DNA of 64,000 nt from Arthrobacter sp. CAN_C5 (lineage in GTDB: Bacteria > Actinomycetota > Actinomycetes > Actinomycetales > Micrococcaceae). The DNA is taken from assembly GCF_017875735.1 (NCBI RefSeq), contig NZ_JAGGMZ010000001.1, forward strand, positions 2,728,001 through 2,792,000, read 5' to 3'. Made by a program: the position numbers and the translations under genes. Shown here piece after piece: positions 42,051 to 49,895 of this stretch (position 1 is its first letter; every line of letters begins with the position of its first letter). The notes under the pieces were generated by a model. That model had not been told where the DNA came from and did no database searches. It saw only the letters and a program-made list of their open reading frames with translations.

Positions 42051-43610
42051 CTAGGCGCCGCGGACGGGGAGCGTGGGCATTCCCAGCGATACTGCGGCAC
42101 CTGGCGAGGTCGTGCCGGGAGTGGGCGCACCGCAGGAGTCGGCCTGTGACCTATCCCACGCATCGCCGGCCCGTGACCGCCTGATCTGGATGTCTGCCGC
42201 GGTCGCCGGGTCGGCGACCAGGTGGAATGCTGCCGCCTCGGTGACGGTGACTGTGACCAGGTCGCCCGGCCGGGGAGGCGTGACGCCGTCGGGTACCGAG
42301 AAGTGGACCAGTCGCTGGTCGCGGGCGCGCCCGGACAGGCGGTGGGTCTCGCTGGCTTTGCGGCCCTGCTGGGCTGTCACCATCAGCTCGACGCTGCGCC
42401 CCAGCTGCATCGCGTTCTCCTCGGCGGCGATGCGGTCCTGCAACGCGGTGAGCCGCTCGAACCGTTCCTGCACCACGGCCTTGGGAATCTGCCCGGGCAG
42501 GTCGGCGGCGGGGGTGCCCGGACGCTTGGAGTACTGGAAGGTGAAGGCGGTCGCGAAACGGGACTTCTCGACGACGTCGAGCGTGCCCTGGAAGTCCTCC
42601 TCCGTTTCGCCGGGGAACCCCACAATAATGTCCGTGGAGATTGAGGCGTGCGGAATCTTTTCCCGTACCCGGTCCAGGATGCCCAGAAACTTGGTGGACC
42701 GGTAGGAACGGCGCATGGCCTTCAGGACGCTGTCGGAGCCGGATTGCAGGGGCATGTGCAGCTGGGGCATCACGTTGGGCGTTTCAGCCATCGCGTCGAT
42801 GACGTCGTCGGTGAACGCCGCCGGGTGGGGGCTGGTGAACCTGACCCGTTCGAGGCCCTCGATGCTGCCGCACGCGCGGAGTAGTTTTGCGAAGGCCCCC
42901 CGGTCGCCGAACTCTACGCCGTAGGAGTTCACGTTCTGGCCGAGCAGCGTTACCTCGATGGCCCCGTCGGCGACCAGCGCTTCGATCTCAGCGAGAATGT
43001 CCCCTGGCCTCCGGTCGCGCTCCTTGCCGCGCAGTGCCGGCACGATGCAGAAGGTGCAGGTGTTGTTGCACCCGACAGAGATGGACACCCAGCCGGAGTA
43101 CACGGCGTCGCGCTTGGTGGGAAGGGTGGAGGGGAAGACGTCCAGGGATTCGAGGATCTCCAGCTGCGCCTCATTGTTGTGGCGTGCCCGCTCCAGGAGA
43201 GCGGGAAGTGCACCGACGTTGTGGGTACCGAAGACCGCGTCGACCCAGGGTGCCTTCGCCAGGATGGTTTCGCGGTCCTTCTGGGCCAGGCATCCCCCGA
43301 CGGCGATCTGCATGCCGGGGTGGGTTTCCTTCACAGAGGCGAGCATCCCCAGGTTGCCGTACAGCTTGTTGTCCGCGTTTTCCCGCACCGCGCAGGTATT
43401 GAAGACGACGACGTCGGCCTGCGCGTCGGTGGCAGCGGTATAGCCGGCGTCCTCCAGGAGGCCCGAGATCCGCTCGGAATCGTGGACGTTCATCTGGCAG
43501 CCATAGGTGCGCACCTCGTAGGTGCGCCCTACTTCCGAGGTCGGGGCTTCAGCCGCGCCCGCCGACGTGGCGGGGAGACCGGGGGGAAGGGTGGGGGTAA
43601 TGAGACTCAC
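42051..43610 (-). CDS. miaB: tRNA-2-methylthio-N6-dimethylallyladenosine synthase
   Basis: Radical SAM methylthiotransferase, 519 residues. The N-terminal UPF0004 domain has [11 protein letters not shown], with further cluster cysteines in NTCAVRENA and VGGCLAQKD; the radical SAM motif is [11 protein letters not shown] (about residue 176), and a C-terminal TRAM domain (about 395-465) follows. The last 50 residues form a variable tail. Confidence 0.96.
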   Translation of the reverse strand: MSLITPTLPPGLPATSAGAAEAPTSEVGRTYEVRTYGCQMNVHDSERISGLLEDAGYTAATDAQADVVVFNTCAVRENADNKLYGNLGMLASVKETHPGMQIAVGGCLAQKDRETILAKAPWVDAVFGTHNVGALPALLERARHNNEAQLEILESLDVFPSTLPTKRDAVYSGWVSISVGCNNTCTFCIVPALRGKERDRRPGDILAEIEALVADGAIEVTLLGQNVNSYGVEFGDRGAFAKLLRACGSIEGLERVRFTSPHPAAFTDDVIDAMAETPNVMPQLHMPLQSGSDSVLKAMRRSYRSTKFLGILDRVREKIPHASISTDIIVGFPGETEEDFQGTLDVVEKSRFATAFTFQYSKRPGTPAADLPGQIPKAVVQERFERLTALQDRIAAEENAMQLGRSVELMVTAQQGRKASETHRLSGRARDQRLVHFSVPDGVTPPRPGDLVTVTVTEAAAFHLVADPATAADIQIRRSRAGDAWDRSQADSCGAPTPGTTSPGAAVSLGMPTLPVRGA

Positions 43611-43670
43611 CTGTTAAGGGTACGTGCGCCCGGCCGACCCCCACAATCGGATCTCAGCCGATCCGGGCGT

Positions 43671-45056
43671 CTAGTACCAGTTGACGCGCTGGGAGTGCTG
43701 CCAGGCGGCGCACGGGGACCCGTAGCGGCCATCGATGTACCCGAGCCCCCATTCGATCTGGGTGCGGTAGTTGGTGCGCCAGTCGGCGCCGGAACTGGCC
43801 ATCTTGCTGCCGGGCAGCGACTGCGGTATCCCGTACGCCCCGCTGTAGGGGTTGTTGGCACTGGTCAGCCAGCGGGATTCCTTGTTCCACAGGCTGACCA
43901 GGCATTGGAACTGGCCGTTGTCCCAACCGAAGGAGGGTAGGCGCGAGGAAGCGTAGGCCTGGGCGCCGGCGGGGTCGTCAACAAGCGGGCCGGGCGCCGG
44001 CGCGGGGGCGGGCGCGGGGGCGGGCACCGGCTCGGGAGCTGGGCCCGGCGCTGGCCTGGGAGCGGGCGCTGGGGCGGGGGCCGGTGCCGGCCTCGGAGCG
44101 GGAGCAGGTGCTGGTGTGGTCGGAACGGGCGCAGGCGGGGTGGGGCGTGGAGCGGGCGTCGGCTGTGGCGCTGGGGCCGCCACGGCTGGGGGTGCCGGAG
44201 CGCGGGGCGGGGCGATGGTGGCCGATAAAGCAGCTGCAGCCTCACGTGCCTTGGCGGCTGCCTCGGCCGCCGCCTGCTGTTCGAGGAAGGCTGCCTGTTC
44301 CGCCAGCCCGGTGATGCGCTCGGCTTCCAGGCTGGCGGTGGTGTCCTTGAGCTCGGCCAGTTGTTCGAACAGCTCGGCGGACCGTGACTGGTGTTCCTGC
44401 ACCGCTGCCCGCGCCGCGGTGTCGTCCTCCTGGGCGTCGGTGAGCCGTTGGGCGGCCTCGGTGGCAAGTTCCCGGTGCCGGTCGGTGGCAGCGTCGTATT
44501 GGTCCCTGAGGGACTCAACCTCACGTTCGGCTGCAACGGCGTCGCTGTAGGACCCAGCGGCGCGGTCGGTCACCCTTTCGAGCACCATCATGCGGTCGAG
44601 CAGGTCCATGGCCCCCTCAGGATCCAGCAGGACAAGCATGCCCGTGTTGGCGCTTCCGGTCTTGTAGGAGAGGGCGGCCGCGGCGCCCGCAGCCCGATGC
44701 AGGTCTTCCGATTCCGCTTCGGCGCCGGCCAGCTGGACGGCGAGGGTATCCGAGAGCCGCTCACTCGCGCGCAGCTCCTGGGCGGCCTGTGCGTGTTCGG
44801 CGGCCGAGTGCACCGCAGCGTCTCCCAATTCGGCTGAGTTGGATTGCAGTCCATCCAGCAGGGATTCGATCTCGACGACCTGGGCCTGCTTGGCCGAGGT
44901 GTTGTCCTTGGCGGCGCGGATCTCCTCCCAGGTGGGAAAGTCCTGCGCGGCCGCCGGGGCAATGGCCGTCAGGAGCGAGGCGCCAAGAGCCAGCACGGCC
45001 AACGCTGCACCAGCGCCCGTCCGTGCAGCAGTCACCCCGCGCCCCAGCCCGATCAT
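43671..45056 (-). CDS. Secreted coiled-coil protein with C-terminal lytic-transglycosylase-like domain
   Basis: 461 residues. A signal peptide (about 1-38, with ALAVLALGASLLTAIAPAAA then AQDF as likely cut) leads into a long coiled coil (about 42-265, Glu/Ala/Leu rich), a Pro/Ala linker of roughly 95 residues (repeated APAP and PRPAP units) and a C-terminal SLT-like domain: VSLWNKESRWLTSANNP, with the catalytic Glu in NKESRW, and AYGIPQSLPGSKM. Likely a cell-wall hydrolase acting outside the membrane, like resuscitation or separation enzymes. The frame is open upstream to 45170; the ATG at 45056 gives the proper signal peptide. Confidence 0.85.
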   Translation of the reverse strand: MIGLGRGVTAARTGAGAALAVLALGASLLTAIAPAAAQDFPTWEEIRAAKDNTSAKQAQVVEIESLLDGLQSNSAELGDAAVHSAAEHAQAAQELRASERLSDTLAVQLAGAEAESEDLHRAAGAAAALSYKTGSANTGMLVLLDPEGAMDLLDRMMVLERVTDRAAGSYSDAVAAEREVESLRDQYDAATDRHRELATEAAQRLTDAQEDDTAARAAVQEHQSRSAELFEQLAELKDTTASLEAERITGLAEQAAFLEQQAAAEAAAKAREAAAALSATIAPPRAPAPPAVAAPAPQPTPAPRPTPPAPVPTTPAPAPAPRPAPAPAPAPAPRPAPGPAPEPVPAPAPAPAPAPGPLVDDPAGAQAYASSRLPSFGWDNGQFQCLVSLWNKESRWLTSANNPYSGAYGIPQSLPGSKMASSGADWRTNYRTQIEWGLGYIDGRYGSPCAAWQHSQRVNWY

Positions 45057-45239
45057 AAGGATGTTCAGCCTACAGTTCGGCGATCTGGGTCCGCCATACC
45101 TCACCCGGCGGATTAAGGGAACGAATGGGTAACGGCGCGGCGCATCGGGGAGTGCGTGCAGGCCCGGCACCCGAACCGGCGGCCCGACCTGCGCCGGATC
45201 TGGCCTGGCCTGGCCAAACCGAGTCTGCCCTGGCTTGGC

Positions 45240-46016
45240 CTACCGAAAATCGAGCTCCGAGCTGTCGCTGGCCACCGCGTCGAAGCCCTCGTTCTCGTAC
45301 TCGTCCTCACGCTCGGCCACATCGTCGAGCACAGCCTTCACCACCCCGAAGGCGAGGGACGGACTGTAGCCCTTCCGGGCGAGCATGCTCACCAGCCGCC
45401 GGGTTTCCTTGTCACGGCTGGCCCGGTCACCGGCGCTGGCGAGGGGGCGGTACTTGCGGCGTACCAGCTGCTCGGCGGCCTCCCGCTCCTCGTCGTCGCT
45501 GACCTGGGCCAGCGCGTCCTCGGCAAGGTCCCCGTGGATTCCCTTCCCGGCCAGTTCCCTCTTCAGGGCGCTGCGTGCCAGCGACCGTGTCGCTGCGCGG
45601 CTCCGCACCCACATCATGGCGAACTCGGCGTCATCGATCAGCTCGACCTCCTCGAACCGGTCCAGCACCGCGGCTGCCACCTTGTCCGGCACCTCCCGCT
45701 CCGCTAGTTTGGAGGCGAGCTGGTGCCGGCTCTTCGGTGCCAAGGTGAGCTGGCGCAGGACTATCGACCGGGCCATGGCGTAGGGGTCCGCGTCTGCGGC
45801 TCCCCCGCCATCCCCCTTTGGCGCAGACGACTTTCGGGCTGGAGACTTTGGGCCTGGGGACTTAGCAGCCGTGGTCTTTCGGGTTCCCCCGGACGTGCGC
45901 TTGGCTCCCAGCCCGCTACTCTGCCCGAAGGATCCCTTGCCGGAGCTTTGCCCGAAGGATCCTTTGCCGGAGCTTTGCCCAAAGGACCCCTTGCCGCTGT
46001 TCTGTCCGAAAGGCAC
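45240..46016 (-). CDS. recX: Regulatory protein RecX with N-terminal repeat tract
   Basis: Modulates RecA filaments. The conserved three-helix RecX repeats occupy about residues 80-245 (LRQLTLAPKSRHQLASKLAE, FAMMWVRSRAATRSLARSAL). The N-terminus instead has three exact copies of GKGSFGQSS plus a partial one, coded by a 27-base tandem repeat at 45915-45995, then a Lys/Ser/Pro-rich stretch, all outside the family fold. Six bases separate it from recA, so it is read from the recA transcript. Confidence 0.93.
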   Translation of the reverse strand: MPFGQNSGKGSFGQSSGKGSFGQSSGKGSFGQSSGLGAKRTSGGTRKTTAAKSPGPKSPARKSSAPKGDGGGAADADPYAMARSIVLRQLTLAPKSRHQLASKLAEREVPDKVAAAVLDRFEEVELIDDAEFAMMWVRSRAATRSLARSALKRELAGKGIHGDLAEDALAQVSDDEEREAAEQLVRRKYRPLASAGDRASRDKETRRLVSMLARKGYSPSLAFGVVKAVLDDVAEREDEYENEGFDAVASDSSELDFR

Positions 46017-46022
46017 GGCTGC

Positions 46023-47096
46023 CTAGCGGTTCTCTCCGCTGACCGCCTTCAGCTTGGGCTCCGCCTTTGCCTTGGGTTCAACGGTTGCGTCCTCGGCGGC
46101 AGCGCCCACACCCAGCTTCTCCCTGATGCGGCGTTCCAGCTCGTCGGTCAGGTCCGGGTTATCCAGCAGGAACTTCCGGGCGTTTTCCTTGCCCTGACCC
46201 AGCTGGTCACCGTCGTAGGTGAACCAGGCACCGGACTTCTTCACCAGCCCGTTCTCCACACCGACGTCGATCAGCCCACCCTCACGGGAGATTCCGTAGC
46301 CGTACAGGATGTCGAACTCGGCCTGCTTGAAGGGCGGTGCCATCTTGTTCTTGACCACCTTGGCCCGGGTCCGGTTACCCACCGGCACCGCGCCTTCCTT
46401 GAGGGTCTCAATCCGACGGACATCAATGCGGATGGAGGCGTAGAACTTCAGCGCCTTGCCACCCGTGGTGGTTTCCGGGCTACCGAAGAACACACCGATT
46501 TTCTCGCGCAGCTGGTTGATGAAGATCGCCGTGGTCTTGCTCTGGGCAAGACGGCCGGTGATCTTCCGGAGCGCCTGGCTCATCAGTCGTGCCTGAAGAC
46601 CCACGTGGCTGTCGCCCATGTCGCCCTCAATCTCAGCACGGGGCACCAGCGCCGCAACCGAGTCAATCACCACCACGTCGATCGAGCCGGAACCAATCAG
46701 CATGTCCATGATCTCCAGCGCCTGCTCGCCGGTATCCGGCTGGGAGACCAGGAGTGCGTCGGTGTCGACGCCGAGCCGCTTGGCGTATTCGGGATCGAGG
46801 GCGTGCTCAGCGTCGATGAATGCCGCGATGCCGCCGTTGCGCTGTGCATTGGCGACAGCGTGGAGCGCCAGGGTGGTCTTACCCGAGGACTCAGGTCCAT
46901 AAATCTCGACGACCCTGCCCCGGGGAAGTCCGCCTATGCCCAGCGCGGCATCCAGTGCGATGGAGCTGGTGGAGATGGTTTCGATGGGGGCGCGCACCTC
47001 ATCGCCCAGACGCATCACCGAACCTTTGCCATACTGCTTGTCGATCTGCGCGAGTGCTGCTTCGAGAGCTTTCTCGCGGTCTGCTGGTGCGGCCAT
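46023..47096 (-). CDS. recA: Recombinase A
   Basis: Forms the nucleoprotein filament for strand exchange and triggers LexA self-cleavage. 357 residues with Walker [16 protein letters not shown] (about residue 69), the L1/L2 DNA loops ([17 protein letters not shown] and [20 protein letters not shown]) and no intein. The C-terminal tail is short and charged. An SOS box and -10 TATCAT lie upstream (47223-47251), inside the gap to DUF3046. Confidence 0.98.
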   Translation of the reverse strand: MAAPADREKALEAALAQIDKQYGKGSVMRLGDEVRAPIETISTSSIALDAALGIGGLPRGRVVEIYGPESSGKTTLALHAVANAQRNGGIAAFIDAEHALDPEYAKRLGVDTDALLVSQPDTGEQALEIMDMLIGSGSIDVVVIDSVAALVPRAEIEGDMGDSHVGLQARLMSQALRKITGRLAQSKTTAIFINQLREKIGVFFGSPETTTGGKALKFYASIRIDVRRIETLKEGAVPVGNRTRAKVVKNKMAPPFKQAEFDILYGYGISREGGLIDVGVENGLVKKSGAWFTYDGDQLGQGKENARKFLLDNPDLTDELERRIREKLGVGAAAEDATVEPKAKAEPKLKAVSGENR

Positions 47097-47222
47097 TCTT
47101 CACCTCAGTTGATTGTGGCCGTAGCGGCCGTTTTCGTGTTCAATTCGACGGTAGCCCGGGGCACTGACAAATTGAGAAGCTTCACGGCGTATGTGGATAA
47201 CCACGACCACCGTCTCTATCAA

Positions 47223-47251
47223 ATGATAGTCCTACCCGAACAAATATTCGA
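47223..47251 (-). promoter_or_regulatory. recA: SOS box and -10 of the recA promoter
   Basis: Minus-strand TCGAATATTTGTTCGG (47236-47251) matches the LexA consensus except for one core C-to-T and the last base. TATCAT (47223-47228) follows as -10, and the inferred start leaves a leader of roughly 120 bases. Same half-site variant as the DUF222 box. Confidence 0.75.
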
Positions 47252-47286
47252 ATAACGTGGTGCGGCGTGTCAGGGCTCCGGCGGGA

Positions 47287-47505
47287 CTACTTCGGGGTGA
47301 TATCCCTGCCCAGGCGCCGCTCCTGGGGGACATCCTGCAGGTCACAGACCGCCGTCCAGACCTCGCGGGGGCTGATCCCTGCCGCAAGGGCCTCCTCGGG
47401 CGTCCGGCCGCCAAGACCGGCGAGGACGATGGTGCGGGCCAGGGTGCGGGAGTATCCGCCGCCGAACTCGTCATCCATAAGCCGCCAAAAGGCACTGGTA
47501 CGCAT
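47287..47505 (-). CDS. DUF3046 domain-containing protein
   Basis: 72 residues, RTSAFWRLMDDEFGGGYSRT at the N-terminus and LGGRTPEEALAAGISPREVW in the middle, the signature of DUF3046. This small gene sits just upstream of recA in many actinobacteria; its function is unknown. A larger frame continues upstream but the ATG at 47505 is the family start. Confidence 0.88.
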   Translation of the reverse strand: MRTSAFWRLMDDEFGGGYSRTLARTIVLAGLGGRTPEEALAAGISPREVWTAVCDLQDVPQERRLGRDITPK

Positions 47506-47614
47506 CTGGTCATCCTCTCATTTTCCCCGGAGCCGGTCGTCCTTCGACGGCACGGAGTGGCACTTTTGGACCCCATTGGTGGGCGATTGTGTCGGAAACC
47601 ATAGAATGAACCAC

Positions 47615-48088
47615 ATGACAGCCGAGCACCGAGAAGCCGACCCCGCCGTAGACACTGCCATTCAGGCGCTTGAACAACAACTGAGCATGCTCTGGCGGAG
47701 GGCACGGTCGAACTCCTACAAGGTTGCCCGGCGTGTTCACCCGGACATGGAACCTGCCGCCTACGGGCTGCTGGTGATCCTGCAACGCGAGGGGGCGATG
47801 CGCCTCACGGACATCGCCGCGAGCATCGGCGTCGGGAAGCCATCGGTCAGCCGACAGATCGCCATGCTCGAACAGCTCGGGCTGGTACAGAAGGAAGCCG
47901 ACCCCCTGGATGGCCGGGCCCAGTCGATCACGCTGACCCCTGCCGGGTCGAAGCAGCTCGTGACAGCCCAGACGGCCCGCAAGGAGGCGTTCCATCATCT
48001 GATGGAGGACTGGGATGTCAAGGATCTCACCACCCTGGGCACCCTGATCGCCCAGCTCAACGAGACCTACACCAAGGACAACTGGTAG
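47615..48088 (+). CDS. MarR family transcriptional regulator
   Basis: 157 residues. The winged helix-turn-helix is clear: LTDIAASIGVGKPSVSRQIA, then LEQLGLVQKEADPLDGRAQS, with flanking dimerisation helices. TAGAAT at 47602-47607 is exactly seven bases before the ATG at 47615, so the mRNA is probably leaderless; an ATG at 47606 lies inside the -10. The frame open back to 47267 is the shadow of DUF3046. Target genes unknown; no obvious efflux gene adjacent. Confidence 0.9.
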   Translation: MTAEHREADPAVDTAIQALEQQLSMLWRRARSNSYKVARRVHPDMEPAAYGLLVILQREGAMRLTDIAASIGVGKPSVSRQIAMLEQLGLVQKEADPLDGRAQSITLTPAGSKQLVTAQTARKEAFHHLMEDWDVKDLTTLGTLIAQLNETYTKDNW

Positions 48089-48103
48089 GCGGAACGCACA
48101 ACA

Positions 48104-48132
48104 CAGCCCACCGGGATGACCCCGGCGGGCTG
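48104..48132. terminator. Hairpin terminator between the MarR gene and clgR
   Basis: CAGCCCACCGGG-ATGA-CCCCGGCGGGCTG forms an 11-pair stem with one mismatch, followed by CGTTT on the plus strand, between two convergent genes. Likely works in both directions, although the T-tract is short. Confidence 0.65.
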
Positions 48133-48162
48133 CGTTTAGGTACTGAGAATACTGCTTCGGGC

Positions 48163-48510
48163 CTAACGGTTGGTCGTTGCCAGACCGCGGCTGAAATCGT
48201 CGGACAGATCATCCGGAAGGTCGCCAACAAACGCGCGGGCGAATTCCTGGGGCACCGTGTCGGGTACTGAGACGCCCTCAGCTTCTGCGAGACGATCGCT
48301 GACTTCGCGGAGCATGAGGGACAACGGAACGTCGAGCGCCGTGCAAATGGAGGACAGGAGCTCCGAAGATGCTTCCTTCTGGCCCCGCTCCACCTCACTG
48401 AGGTAACCGAGTGAGACTCGAGCACTGTGCGAAACCTCGCGCAGCGTGCGGCCCTGCCGCTGGCGGACATCCCGCAGGACATCGCCGATCTCATGGCGTA
48501 GCACTACCAT
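48163..48510 (-). CDS. clgR: ClgR-like XRE transcriptional activator
   Basis: 115 residues with an XRE helix-turn-helix: [20 protein letters not shown] (about residues 22-41), and [12 protein letters not shown] before it. Together with position after pgsA-cinA it matches ClgR (Rv2745c-like), activator of clp protease and other stress genes in actinobacteria. Start at the ATG 48510 after AAGGAGCG; the frame extends to 48630 without family similarity. The 219-base gap upstream (48511-48729) holds its promoter and I see no gene in it. Confidence 0.9.
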   Translation of the reverse strand: MVVLRHEIGDVLRDVRQRQGRTLREVSHSARVSLGYLSEVERGQKEASSELLSSICTALDVPLSLMLREVSDRLAEAEGVSVPDTVPQEFARAFVGDLPDDLSDDFSRGLATTNR

Positions 48511-48729
48511 TTTGCGCTCCTTCGGCTTGCGCTGTGCATCTTCCGCCAACCCCACATCCCGCCAACGGACTACGCCGTTTATGGATACGGGTTGCTTTAC
48601 CATCTGAATCGCCATGCTCCCTCGTTGCATTTGATCCGGTGTCTCCTTAGGGAGCTGGACCGGCTTGGTAGTTTCAAGCCTAAGCTGCCAACCTGTTCAA
48701 TGGCTGACAGTAATGATAACTGTTCGGTC

Positions 48730-49248
48730 CTACATTTTGTTCCCGGGGTCCTGCGCCCGGACCCGTGCCCGTAACAGAGCAGCCATCTGTTCGAGGGCGG
48801 CGCCGCACGCGAGGGCACGCACAGTCTCCCGGTCGCCGTCGAACAGGTACTCCTGAACGCTGGTGCCGTCCGCCGACGCCACCGCGACAAACACCGTCCC
48901 CACCGGCTTGCCGCCGTGGGGTTCGGGACCAGCGGCGCCGGTGGTGGAGACTGCGAGATCGGCACCGAAGACCCGGCGCGCTCCGTCGGCCATCTGGCGG
49001 GCGACGTCGGCGTCCACGGCACCGGTGGTGGCAAGCCCCGCGGGGTCGACGCCGAGCACACCCACCTTGATGTCGTTCTGGTAGGTCACGGCCCCGCCCT
49101 GCAGCACGGCCGAAGCACCGGGCACCGCGCCCAGCGCGGCGCACACCATGCCGGCCGTCAGGGATTCGGCGGTCGCGAGGGTGAGGCGAAGGCCGGTTGC
49201 CAGCCGGACCACCTCAGCAGCGGGCCCGGCGGGGAAGGAGCTGGGCAT
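48730..49248 (-). CDS. CinA C-terminal domain protein, nicotinamide-nucleotide amidase-type
   Basis: 172 residues: only the CinA C-terminal (PncC-like) domain, with LTLATAESLTAGMVCAALG, VSTTGAAGPEPHGGKPVGTV and QEYLFDGDRETVRALAC. The N-terminal MoCF-like domain of full CinA is absent, as usual for actinobacterial copies. It probably deamidates NMN. The ATG at 49248, eleven bases after the pgsA stop, is the only sensible start; no clear ribosome site, so translation may be coupled to pgsA. Confidence 0.88.
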   Translation of the reverse strand: MPSSFPAGPAAEVVRLATGLRLTLATAESLTAGMVCAALGAVPGASAVLQGGAVTYQNDIKVGVLGVDPAGLATTGAVDADVARQMADGARRVFGADLAVSTTGAAGPEPHGGKPVGTVFVAVASADGTSVQEYLFDGDRETVRALACGAALEQMAALLRARVRAQDPGNKM

Positions 49249-49259
49249 CGGCGTCGCGG

Positions 49260-49886
49260 TTACGACGTCGGGTCGCCCGGTTGCCCGGACGCGCGGGCGC
49301 TCCGACGCAACCGGATGGCCTGGACGATGTAGTCCAGACCGGTCACGACGGTGACGGCGACGGCCGCGAGCATCACCGCGACCGCGAGCCAGTTGTACCA
49401 TTCGCCGACCAGCCCGGCCAGCGGGAGCAGGTACAGGAAAATGGCGAACGTCTGGATCACAGTCTTGAGTTTCCCACCCCGTGATGCGGGCATCACGCCG
49501 TACCGGATGACCGCGAACCGCAGCACGGTGATACCGAGTTCGCGGACGAGGATCACGATGGTGACCCACCACCAGAGTTCCCCGAGGATTGAGAGCAGGA
49601 TCAGGGCGGCACCGATCAGCAGTTTGTCGGCGATCGGGTCGGCGATCTTCCCGAAGTCGGTGATCAATCCCCGACTCCGTGCCAGGTCGCCGTCGAGCTT
49701 GTCGGTGTAGATGGCGACCGCGAAGACCGCCACCGCGAGCCAGCGGAACAACCCACCGGACCCGTCGTCGGCGCTCTCGTCGAGGAGCAGGAACCAGATG
49801 AAGAACGGAACCAGCAAGATTCGCACCACCGTCAGGACGTTGGCGATGTTCAGGGTGGGGACCTGTTGGGCCGGAGGAATACTCAC
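49260..49886 (-). CDS. pgsA: CDP-diacylglycerol--glycerol-3-phosphate 3-phosphatidyltransferase
   Basis: Membrane enzyme making phosphatidylglycerol phosphate. The CDP-alcohol phosphotransferase signature is present as DGDLARSRGLITDFGKIADP (about residues 62-81) with its following IADK. About five to six membrane helices in 208 residues. Lies 9 bases after ftsK, in a run with cinA, and shares the order with many actinobacteria. Confidence 0.93.
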   Translation of the reverse strand: MSIPPAQQVPTLNIANVLTVVRILLVPFFIWFLLLDESADDGSGGLFRWLAVAVFAVAIYTDKLDGDLARSRGLITDFGKIADPIADKLLIGAALILLSILGELWWWVTIVILVRELGITVLRFAVIRYGVMPASRGGKLKTVIQTFAIFLYLLPLAGLVGEWYNWLAVAVMLAAVAVTVVTGLDYIVQAIRLRRSARASGQPGDPTS

Positions 49887-49895
49887 GGCACTAGG

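Noticed and set aside
43980..44215. Short regular repeats as a CRISPR array
   Set aside because: They are in-frame Pro/Ala codons inside the transglycosylase-like gene, without unique spacers.
48511..48630. N-terminal extension of ClgR
   Set aside because: Residues there do not resemble the family, and the ATG at 48510 has a strong ribosome site.
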